Part shown: positions 52,947 to 57,545 of the stretch, one piece after another
Position numbering within the stretch: position 1 is the first letter of the stretch
Layout of the letters: every line of letters starts with the position of its first letter
Origin: a virus
IMG/VR virus record: IMGVR_UViG_3300024243_000020
Coordinates: 1 to 57,545 of that record
Length of the DNA stretch: 57,545 nucleotides
Strand: one strand, 5' to 3'
The notes under the pieces: generated by a model
Database searches by the model: none
What the model was told of the DNA's origin: nothing
What the model saw: the letters and a program-made list of their open reading frames with translations, nothing else
Program-made: the position numbers and the translations under genes

Positions 52947-53171
52947 TCATAATAACATTGCAATTAATTCTAATTCAGATACCACTATATCACAATTATC
53001 AGTATACTCATCATCATGGTTGAATTCATTTGCATCTTCTCTCGTTTCAAATATCATAGCTCTTGATATATGTGTTGTTAAATTATTAGTAGCATCAAGT
53101 TCACTACCACGTCTAATGTATCGAACATATCTACCATCTGAATGATCTTTGCATATAATATAATATTTCAT
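52947..53171 (-). CDS. Small-protein family member B5
   Basis: The 74-residue protein has MKYYIICKDHSDGR, then ISRAMIFETREDANEFNHDD and VVSELELIAMLL. The central motif is F-E-T-R-E-D-A. Thr-His-Ile-Ser before the motif parallels T-x-(N/H)-(V/I)-(N/S/K)-x-A in A4, A5 and B6. Its start overlaps the next upstream gene by 4 bases. Confidence 0.78.
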   Translation of the reverse strand: MKYYIICKDHSDGRYVRYIRRGSELDATNNLTTHISRAMIFETREDANEFNHDDEYTDNCDIVVSELELIAMLL

Positions 53172-53434
53172 AATTCTGTAATAACTTTTAGTGCTTCATA
53201 TTCTTGTTCTGTCATTTTAATAATCGTACACATATATTGACGCTCAAGATCATAAAATTTTTCTTTAGTATTAAATATCTTTCTATAATATTTAACGCCA
53301 GATATACCCGAATCACAATATACAACAGCATCTTTAACTCGTGTTGTTAATCTTGCTGTACGATCATCATCATCGATTGATATATACACTGCTGAACTAT
53401 CATATGGTCTATCGAATAATGCTAAATAAATCAT
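53168..53434 (-). CDS. Small-protein family member B6
   Basis: The 88-residue protein has MIYLALFDRPYDSSAVYISI, then TTRVKDAVVYCDSG. A longer middle (YYRKIFNTKEKFYDLERQYM) carries the F-N-T-K-E motif without the usual D-A. The tail is KMTEQEYEALKVITEL. It is a divergent member placed by context, ATGA overlaps on both sides and the terminal Leu. Confidence 0.68.
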   Translation of the reverse strand: MIYLALFDRPYDSSAVYISIDDDDRTARLTTRVKDAVVYCDSGISGVKYYRKIFNTKEKFYDLERQYMCTIIKMTEQEYEALKVITEL

Positions 53435-53643
53435 AACATTAACGCCACTAATTCTTCTTCTTTTAATTTAACAACAATCTCTTCACTAGCCATTATTGCA
53501 TATGCAACGTCTTCGGTATCACATATAAACGCATTATTAATATTTTTTGTATATCCCATTTCATCTTTATGTACATATTCACCAACACAACCATTTACTG
53601 TATCAGTACTTACAATTACATATTTTACAATTCGTTCTGACAT
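53431..53643 (-). CDS. Small-protein family member B7
   Basis: The 70-residue protein has MSERIVKYVIVSTDTVNG, then NINNAFICDTEDVAYAIMAS and VVKLKEEELVALML. The motif is shortened (FICDTEDVA). This is the smallest member. The next upstream gene ends 4 bases before its ATG. Function unknown. Confidence 0.74.
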   Translation of the reverse strand: MSERIVKYVIVSTDTVNGCVGEYVHKDEMGYTKNINNAFICDTEDVAYAIMASEEIVVKLKEEELVALML

Positions 53644-53647
53644 GATA

Positions 53648-53884
53648 TTATAACATTTTTATAATATACTCAGCTTCAGTTAATATAAAAATCTTCTCAT
53701 CATCACCAATACCATGATTATCAATATTTTTCTCAGCATCAATTACTGAATCAAATACTTTAGCGTTATCAATGTCTGGTGTATAATCATCATAACAATC
53801 CACATATTCGCTAAAACTTTCATCACTTTTACATATATTTTGAATTACAATATATGATTTCTTTTTATTTTTTTTGCTTTGCAT
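53648..53884 (-). CDS. Small-protein family member B8
   Basis: The 78-residue protein starts MQSKKNKKKSYIVIQNI, with a Lys-rich extension before the first strand. It then has IDNAKVFDSVIDAEKNIDNH and ILTEAEYIIKML. It overlaps the basic protein gene at 53865-54089 by 20 bases. All three family landmarks are clear. Confidence 0.78.
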   Translation of the reverse strand: MQSKKNKKKSYIVIQNICKSDESFSEYVDCYDDYTPDIDNAKVFDSVIDAEKNIDNHGIGDDEKIFILTEAEYIIKML

Positions 53885-54089
53885 TCTTCTTTTTTGAAGA
53901 TGTATTATTTTTCTTCTTGTTCACCTGCTCGATAATTAACGCAGTTAATTTGGCTCGTTCTTTTTTTGCACCTTTATCTTTTCCAAACATCCCGTCTAGT
54001 CGTTTCAACTGCTGAAGTGGACTTCGTTTCGATCTTGTGCTTTCTCGCATAATAGCCTCATCTTGCTTTCTTTTTTTATTTGCGTTCAT
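53865..54089 (-). CDS. Highly basic small protein (74 aa)
   Basis: ATG 54089 is preferred over 54095 because it is closer to the GGTTTGG purine stretch; both are possible. The product is Lys/Arg-rich (MNANKKRKQDEA, KRLDGMFGKDKGAKKERAKL) with a KK-rich tail. It is likely disordered with a helical centre. Nucleic-acid binding is suggested by charge only. It overlaps its upstream gene by 14 bases. Confidence 0.55.
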   Translation of the reverse strand: MNANKKRKQDEAIMRESTRSKRSPLQQLKRLDGMFGKDKGAKKERAKLTALIIEQVNKKKNNTSSKKKNAKQKK

Positions 54090-54480
54090 TTCCAAACCTT
54101 TTATTTAATCGTTTCCATGTTTTGTGATCTCGATCATCTTTCTTTAATAATCTTTCTGCATTTATTTTTTCTGTTCGCTCACGTTGTTTTTTATTTCTTT
54201 CCATTCTATTTTCAAATTCTTCATCAGTTTCTTCTCGATTACCATACACCATCAGTGATCTAGTATCTTCATACCTATGCCATTCAGTTGTAACTTCAAT
54301 ATTAGTATAGCCAAGTTTTTTACCAGCAACATCTATTTCATCTAAATAAGATTTTATTTTATCAACTGATCCATCGATAAGTTCAACAGATACATATATG
54401 AAATTATCATTTTCATTTTTAAGTATGCCACTTAAATTTTCTCGTAACATTTTTTTCTTATCTACTTTATTTTTTTTCAT
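54076..54480 (-). CDS. Phage small protein with RxETDEEFExR motif (134 aa)
   Basis: A beta-rich middle (NFIYVSVELIDGSVDKIKSY) leads to VYGNREETDEEFENRMERNK and a long basic helix ending KTWKRLNKRFG. The motif (G-x-R-x-E-T-D-E-E-F-E-x-R) also occurs in the 112-residue protein at 56606-56944, so the two are paralogues. This helix-capping motif is frequent in unnamed phage proteins. Function unknown. Confidence 0.68.
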   Translation of the reverse strand: MKKNKVDKKKMLRENLSGILKNENDNFIYVSVELIDGSVDKIKSYLDEIDVAGKKLGYTNIEVTTEWHRYEDTRSLMVYGNREETDEEFENRMERNKKQRERTEKINAERLLKKDDRDHKTWKRLNKRFGNERK

Positions 54481-54494
54481 TTTTTCTTCTATTT

Positions 54495-54581
54495 TGAGGG
54501 ATGAGTCAGATTCGAACTGACGTGAGAATTTCTTCTAATGGCTTTGCAAACCACCCTATTCAACCACTCTAGCACCATCCC
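54495..54581 (-). tRNA. Class II tRNA with Cys anticodon (GCA)
   Basis: Acceptor GGGATGG/TCATCCC, anticodon arm GTGGT-TTGCAAA-GCCAT with anticodon GCA and T-arm GTCAG-TTCGAAT-CTGAC are present. A 16-base variable region (TAGAAGAAATTCTCAC) forms an AGAA/TTCT stem with a GAAA loop. T73 is the normal tRNA-Cys discriminator, but tRNA-Cys is normally class I with a short variable loop. CA follows T73. Confidence 0.8.
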
Positions 54582-54591
54582 ATTGTTTATT

Positions 54592-54846
54592 TCATAACTT
54601 TAATATAACAGCTTTTTCATCTGATATTGATCTTATTTCTAATACATATCTACCAGCCACATCATATAACCAATCTGCATCAGTTGATATCGGCCATAAC
54701 ATTTTTATACATTTCATTGCAAAATATCTTGATTTAAATAGTTTTATATTACGATCTAATACATCTATCCAATAGTCACAATGTCCATCGTTTCCTGTAT
54801 AATAAGCTTCGTCGTGATTGCACTTATCATAAATATAATATTTCAA
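54592..54846 (-). CDS. Small-protein family member B9
   Basis: The 84-residue protein has MKYYIYDKCNHDEAYYTG, then IKLFKSRYFAMKCIKMLWPI and a tail SISDEKAVILKL. The helix start is F-K-S-R-Y-F-A, a variant of the F-x-S-x-x-D-A motif, and the protein has more basic and aromatic residues than the others. It lies apart from B1-B8, on the far side of tRNA-Cys. Confidence 0.7.
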   Translation of the reverse strand: MKYYIYDKCNHDEAYYTGNDGHCDYWIDVLDRNIKLFKSRYFAMKCIKMLWPISTDADWLYDVAGRYVLEIRSISDEKAVILKL

Positions 54847-54853
54847 ATTGTAG

Positions 54854-55105
54854 TCATTTCAATTTTTTCCAAGGATATGACCAACCTCTAGCTGGATTTT
54901 CATTCCAACCGACTGCGTATCCATTTTCTAATTTACACCAATTATATACATATTTTTCTTTAAATATATTGTGCTTAATTTCACCAGTTTCAAATCCATG
55001 TGTAGATACAACATTAACATTCAACCACGTTTCAAGCTTTTCATCTGATTTTGTGATTGGATTAAACTCTTCACCTGTTGACTTGAGCCAATCTTTTAAT
55101 ATCAT
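54854..55105 (-). CDS. Small phage protein (83 aa)
   Basis: The C-terminal half (ENGYAVGWNENPARGWSYPW) is a compact aromatic-rich beta motif that I recognise from many small phage proteins of unknown role. The N-terminus MILKDWLKSTGEEFN is a helix. The start overlaps the upstream gene by 4 bases (ATGA). Function is unknown. Confidence 0.6.
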   Translation of the reverse strand: MILKDWLKSTGEEFNPITKSDEKLETWLNVNVVSTHGFETGEIKHNIFKEKYVYNWCKLENGYAVGWNENPARGWSYPWKKLK

Positions 55106-55413
55106 ATTATAATTTTACCGTTTACGATCTTTGCTAATTGTCCAGAATATTTCAACATCTTCTTTCTTGCAATCATCATCTGTTTAAGTGTGATGAATCC
55201 ACGCTTATGATAAAACTTAACAAAACTCGACATGATCATTGCATCAGCACCTGTAAATCCTACACCATTATCATGATTTGTACTATCAGACTGTTGTTCA
55301 TCAAAAGTCTGCAACTCAAAAATCTTACACATTCCACGTAGAACTGCTTCATCTCGTGTTTCTAACAGTTTACGAATTTCTTCTTTTTTCCAAATTCTTT
55401 TTGTGTTCGTCAT
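55102..55413 (-). CDS. Small phage protein (103 aa)
   Basis: ATG 55413 is chosen: AAGGA lies 8 bases upstream, while the longer frame needs a TTG at 55440. The product has MTNTKRIWKKEEIRKLLETR, then EQQSDSTNHDNGVGFTGADA, then KFYHKRGFITLKQMMIARKK. The succession T-x-H-D-N-G-V-G-F and (K/R)-G-F-(I/L)-T-x-K-Q belongs to a widespread phage family without assigned function, possibly a DNA-associated regulator. Confidence 0.65.
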   Translation of the reverse strand: MTNTKRIWKKEEIRKLLETRDEAVLRGMCKIFELQTFDEQQSDSTNHDNGVGFTGADAMIMSSFVKFYHKRGFITLKQMMIARKKMLKYSGQLAKIVNGKIII

Positions 55414-55499
55414 GTGTGTTTCCTTATGTATTGTTGTCAATTAACTATGTAAATTTAAGAATAAATACACATATAAAAAAACACTTATTTTCATTCATT

Positions 55500-55577
55500 T
55501 GCGGAGCATAAGGGTTTCGAACCCTCCTGATATTCTACGTGACAGGCAGATGACCACACCAAGCAGTCCCATACTCC
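55500..55577 (-). tRNA. tRNA-Asp(GUC)
   Basis: Acceptor GGAGTAT/ATGCTCC, anticodon arm TCTGC-CTGTCAC-GTAGA with anticodon GTC and T-arm GAGGG-TTCGAAA-CCCTT are present. G73 is followed by CA. Confidence 0.9.
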
Positions 55578-55587
55578 AAATAATACA

Positions 55588-55692
55588 GTAGATGTTCTTA
55601 ACCGATATTCAACTATGCCGAAGATATACGAATTATATCCCAAGCTGAGATTCGAACTCATTAAAGCCAGTGAGCTCCCACATGGCATCTAC
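55588..55692 (-). ncRNA. tRNA-like structured RNA of unknown type
   Basis: The 105-base segment between tRNA-Trp and tRNA-Asp is closed by GTAGATG/CATCTAC (7 bp). Inside lie CCA-T-GTG/CAC-TGG, TGAG/CTCA with a TTCGAAT T-loop-like loop, and GATATA/TATATC with loop ATTCG. This gives a cloverleaf-like fold in which a T-loop sequence occupies the anticodon position (CGA if read as anticodon). No acceptable T-arm precedes the 3' strand, so it does not fit a normal tRNA. Confidence 0.42.
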
Positions 55693-55694
55693 TT

Positions 55695-55768
55695 TGCGCG
55701 TACTGAAAGTTTCGAACTCTCCCATCGGGGTTTGGAATCCCAATCGCCACCAAGGAACATTAGCACGC
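55695..55768 (-). tRNA. tRNA-Trp(CCA)
   Basis: Acceptor GCGTGCT/AGTACGC, anticodon loop TTCCAAA with anticodon CCA and T-arm GAGAG-TTCGAAA-CTTTC are present. G73 is followed by CA. Confidence 0.87.
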
Positions 55769-55845
55769 AAATTATGATTGATATATTATTTTGTTTCTTA
55801 TGGTGTTTGCTGGTTGTTTCCAGAAATAATATATTATATGATTTC

Positions 55846-55871
55846 ACATACAATGTATCGTCATTGTATGT
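55846..55871. other. Strong 10-bp hairpin in gene-less stretch
   Basis: The 375 bases between tRNA-Trp and tRNA-Met (55769-56144) hold no supportable gene. They contain this perfect ACATACAATG/CATTGTATGT stem with a 6-base loop and the rRNA-like RNA at 56001-56140. No U run follows on either strand. It may be the 3' part of a longer structured RNA or a processing signal. Confidence 0.5.
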
Positions 55872-56000
55872 CCAATATATAATCCACAGTTCTCTACTAC
55901 ATATACAATGAATAACCAGTTCGATATCCAACTATTCGTTACTATATATTTCAATGAAACCTACCCTCCACGGATAGTGTGTCTATTATCAATCAATTAT

Positions 56001-56140
56001 ATGTGAATAGTGTGTTATTACACCAAAGGGATGCAGTTTCTTTCACCTGTCACTCAGTTTATAAACTCTGATCATTGAACTTTCGTTCTTTCCCCACTCA
56101 TTAAAAGATGGCTACCTCTAAGCCAACTTCCTATTCACAT
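56001..56140 (-). ncRNA. RNA with a 23S rRNA GTPase-centre-like segment
   Basis: On the minus strand this 140-base segment is enclosed by a perfect 10-bp stem ATGTGAATAG/CTATTCACAT. Directly inside, GTTGGCTTAGAGGTAGCCAT and TTTTAATGAGTG follow the bacterial 23S rRNA L11-binding region (E. coli about 1058-1090: GUUGGCUUAGAAGCAGCCAU and UUUAAAGA). Differences are few. The A1067-equivalent stays in the hairpin loop. The second hairpin of that region is replaced by GAAC-GAAA-GTTC with a GNRA loop, then TCAATGATCAGAG (cf. UCACUGGUCGAG). The comparison is from memory. It lies right after tRNA-Met in the tRNA cluster and has no coding potential. Confidence 0.62.
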
Positions 56141-56144
56141 TTGT

Positions 56145-56222
56145 TGCGGACACGGGAGTCGAACCGCGTTATTTCCGGGTTATGAGCCCAGCGTGATTTA
56201 TGTGTCCATTTCACTCGCCCGC
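56145..56222 (-). tRNA. tRNA-Met(CAU)-like
   Basis: Anticodon arm CTGGG-CTCATAA-CCCGG has anticodon CAT. The GGG/CCC stem resembles initiator tRNA, but position 1 pairs with 72 (G-C), unlike initiators. The D-stem is GTGA/TCAC with a 14-base loop. The T-stem pairs best with an 8-base loop (TTCGACTC). The end is A73 then ACA. Elongator Met or AUA-decoding Ile is possible. Confidence 0.78.
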
Positions 56223-56293
56223 TATTTTTTTCTTCAATTGGTAGCTCTCCACCAACAGCTCATGACACTGTGGTCGTATACAAGAGAGCAATT

Positions 56294-56437
56294 TTAATCT
56301 TTTGTTACTTTATATTTTATACCATTTATAAATATTATACCTGACTTATTAGTACTATTTACAAATTTCATATATTGAATTTTAGCGTTTCTATCATTCA
56401 TTATATTTTGTATTAATTTATATCCTGATGGTTTCAT
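56294..56437 (-). CDS. Small protein (47 aa)
   Basis: The start overlaps the previous stop by ATGA. The product starts MKPSGYKLIQNIMNDRNAKI and ends IIFINGIKYKVTKD. It looks like a short alpha helix plus a beta hairpin. The coupling by 4-base overlap supports expression. Unknown role. Confidence 0.55.
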   Translation of the reverse strand: MKPSGYKLIQNIMNDRNAKIQYMKFVNSTNKSGIIFINGIKYKVTKD

Positions 56438-56625
56438 TTCATCCATTCTTTCACTCTATGATAGAAATCTTCTGATGTTGCATGTTTTAAAATTTCTCGA
56501 TCTTCTTTTCTCATTTTCTTAACCAATGCACCAGGTTTCTTTCTATCTGCATCCACAAAAACAACTGACATTAGTAATCTGTGAATGACTTCTCTTATTC
56601 TTCGTTTAGATGGTTTTTTCATCAT
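56434..56625 (-). CDS. Small basic protein (63 aa)
   Basis: The protein starts MMKKPSKRRIREVIHRLLMS and has ADRKKPGALVKKMRKEDREI. It is helical and basic with a hydrophobic patch, without a known domain. It overlaps the upstream gene by 20 bases and the next gene by 4. Confidence 0.58.
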   Translation of the reverse strand: MMKKPSKRRIREVIHRLLMSVVFVDADRKKPGALVKKMRKEDREILKHATSEDFYHRVKEWMK

Positions 56626-56944
56626 CTTTCTCTAAATCTTTAAGTTTTTCATATAGCTTTTTATCTTTGTTCATTCTATTTTTCAATCTTGTCAGCTTAC
56701 CATCTGCTTTCCGTTTTCGTTTTTCAAATTCTTCATCTGTTTCAAGTCGTTCGCCCCATATTTCAACTGCACAATATTCATATTCCTCTATCCATTTAAA
56801 TTGAATATCAGTCACGCCTTCAGCTGTCAAATCTTTTTTAATGGTTTTTATTATTGCAATAGTACCATCTATCTCACAATTCAATATTATGTCTGGATCA
56901 AAATATCCCATGCCTTTGTCTGTAAAAATTCTTTTCTTTTTCAT
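56606..56944 (-). CDS. Phage small protein with RxETDEEFExR motif (112 aa)
   Basis: This is a paralogue of the gene at 54076-54480. It has EYCAVEIWGERLETDEEFEK, then a basic helix (KADGKLTRLKNRMNKDKKLY) ending EKLKDLEKDD. The N-terminal part is beta-rich. Both proteins carry the motif (G-x-R-x-E-T-D-E-E-F-E-x-R) at the same place. Function unknown. Confidence 0.68.
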   Translation of the reverse strand: MKKKRIFTDKGMGYFDPDIILNCEIDGTIAIIKTIKKDLTAEGVTDIQFKWIEEYEYCAVEIWGERLETDEEFEKRKRKADGKLTRLKNRMNKDKKLYEKLKDLEKDDEKTI

Positions 56945-57052
56945 TTCATTTCATCTCTTTCATTTGTCTGGTACATTGAGTCTGAGTCAATCAGTCCATG
57001 TTTCCAAAACACAGATGCCACCGTAGGTCAGTACCAGTTAATTTATTTTTTG

Positions 57053-57124
57053 TGGAGGATACGGTGATCGAATCCGTGACGCTGACTTGCAAGGCCAGTG
57101 CTTTCCCATCTAAGCTAATCCCCC
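57053..57124 (-). tRNA. tRNA-Ala(UGC)
   Basis: Acceptor GGGGGAT/ATCCTCC, D-arm with GATGGGA, anticodon arm CTGGC-CTTGCAA-GTCAG with anticodon TGC and T-loop TTCGATC are present. A73 is followed by CA. The G3-T70 pair that alanyl-tRNA synthetase needs is present. Confidence 0.9.
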
Positions 57125-57134
57125 ATGTTTTATT

Positions 57135-57335
57135 TCATTCTTCTACATATTTCATATACCATTCAGCGTTATTAGTTCTGATATATCCTATTACCCATAT
57201 AAAAGCTGTTACTATCAATCCTTGCACCATAACTGATGGTAATGTAAATATACACCATAATAGTAAATTGAATAATACTCCAACACAAAATACTACAACA
57301 GCAAGTGCTATTAGTTTTTCTTTTAGATCAGTCAT
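57135..57335 (-). CDS. Two-span membrane protein (66 aa)
   Basis: Two hydrophobic segments (LIALAVVVFCVGVLFNLLLW and VMVQGLIVTAFIWVIGYI) are followed by an acidic tail (NNAEWYMKYVEE). AAAAAGGA lies about 5 bases before the ATG. It lies between tRNA-Ala and tRNA-Thr. Similar two-span proteins are encoded at 47292 and 51029. Function unknown. Confidence 0.6.
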   Translation of the reverse strand: MTDLKEKLIALAVVVFCVGVLFNLLLWCIFTLPSVMVQGLIVTAFIWVIGYIRTNNAEWYMKYVEE

Positions 57336-57351
57336 TTTTTTCCTTTTTATT

Positions 57352-57444
57352 TGAGCTGACAGTAGGATTCGAACCTACGTGGGAGAACTTATCTATCCAC
57401 CTGATTACAAGTCAGGACCTGTCGACCGCTTAGGTAATGTCAGC
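57352..57444 (-). tRNA. Class II tRNA with Thr anticodon (UGU)
   Basis: Acceptor GCTGACA/TGTCAGC, a 3-bp D-stem CCT/AGG typical of class II tRNAs, anticodon arm CCTGA-CTTGTAA-TCAGG with anticodon TGT and T-arm GTAGG-TTCGAAT-CCTAC are present. The variable region is 21 bases. tRNA-Thr is normally class I. T73 is followed by CA. The architecture resembles tRNA-Ser or tRNA-Tyr. Confidence 0.8.
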
Positions 57445-57545
57445 ATAATTTTTTATTTTATTCAGATAATAACACATCATCTAGCTTTCCATCCATAGGA
57501 AATATTAAAGTCATTGGAATTGACTACTAGACAATATATTATTAT

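Noticed and set aside
55491-55931. Frames of 65, 80 and 98 codons around tRNA-Asp and tRNA-Trp
   Set aside because: They run through tRNA and structured RNA; no start signal or domain.
56001-56140. A true rRNA gene or fragment from host contamination
   Set aside because: The similarity stops at the edges of the GTPase-centre hairpins, the second hairpin is remodelled, a private 10-bp stem closes it and phage tRNAs lie on both sides.
57445-57545. An 18-codon minus-strand frame at the right edge
   Set aside because: Two stops lie immediately upstream in frame and no start signal exists; nothing else was seen in these 101 bases.

Overview
The window is a piece of a large, AT-rich contractile-tailed (T4-like myovirus) phage genome, most likely from a marine Bacteroidetes host. 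The phage assignment rests on a T4-type baseplate module (gp25-like, gp6-like, a gp5-like spike and a protein with a gpI/gp7-like segment), a gp55-like late sigma factor, a T4-type primase, a gp47/gp46-type recombination nuclease, giant tail-fibre proteins and a dense block of tRNAs with tiny genes. Three independent signs point to a Bacteroidetes host: promoters of the form TTG-N20-TATATTTA, a phage tmRNA whose tag starts at a glycine codon, and virion proteins built from Cys-rich GCTDPxAxNYNPxAxxDDGSC-like repeats of the kind common in secreted proteins of marine Bacteroidetes.

Almost everything is on the minus strand, so the transcription order runs from high to low coordinates. 57.5-48.9 kb: translation and accessory region with 12 recognisable tRNAs, one irregular tRNA candidate, two further structured RNAs and many genes of 43-164 codons. 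One of the RNAs carries a clear relative of the 23S rRNA GTPase-associated centre. 48.5-40.2 kb: AAA+ ATPase, a Zn-ribbon protein behind a structured leader, an exported outer-membrane beta-barrel candidate, a HAD nucleotidase, peptide deformylase, tmRNA, an HD-like protein lacking the catalytic Asp, and the late sigma factor. 40.1-15.5 kb: late virion genes, including baseplate proteins, a 2352-residue virion protein with an N-terminal subtilisin domain and a long Cys-rich repeat stalk, LamG-like and DNRLRE-like proteins and smaller structural proteins. 15.5-10.4 kb: an MscS-like mini-protein, a RuvC-like resolvase, primase and a natural SbcD-SbcC (Mre11-Rad50) fusion. 10.5-9.2 kb: five tiny plus-strand genes, the only convincing plus-strand genes. 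9.1-0 kb: two related giant fibre genes separated by a GIY-YIG homing endonuclease gene; the second fibre runs off the window.

The parts fit one replication strategy. Recombination-dependent replication is served by the SbcDC fusion, primase and RuvC. Late transcription is served by the gp55-like sigma and repeated AT-rich motifs. There is an unusually rich set of translation functions: tRNAs, tmRNA, deformylase and the rRNA-like RNA. A family of at least 14 small proteins of 70-93 residues (five on the plus strand, nine on the minus strand) shares an N-terminal MKYYII-like strand, a central F-x-S-x-x-D/E-A motif and a Leu C-terminus, and is the largest gene family here.

The most unusual items are the GTPase-centre-like RNA (56001-56140), the tmRNA (42203-42572), the expanded small-protein family, class II tRNAs with Cys and Thr anticodons, the encoded N-CA tRNA 3' ends, the SbcD-SbcC fusion, the subtilisin-stalk protein, the phage-borne beta-barrel and a three-way-junction leader at 47158-47221. 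All identifications were made by eye from the sequence; no database search was run.
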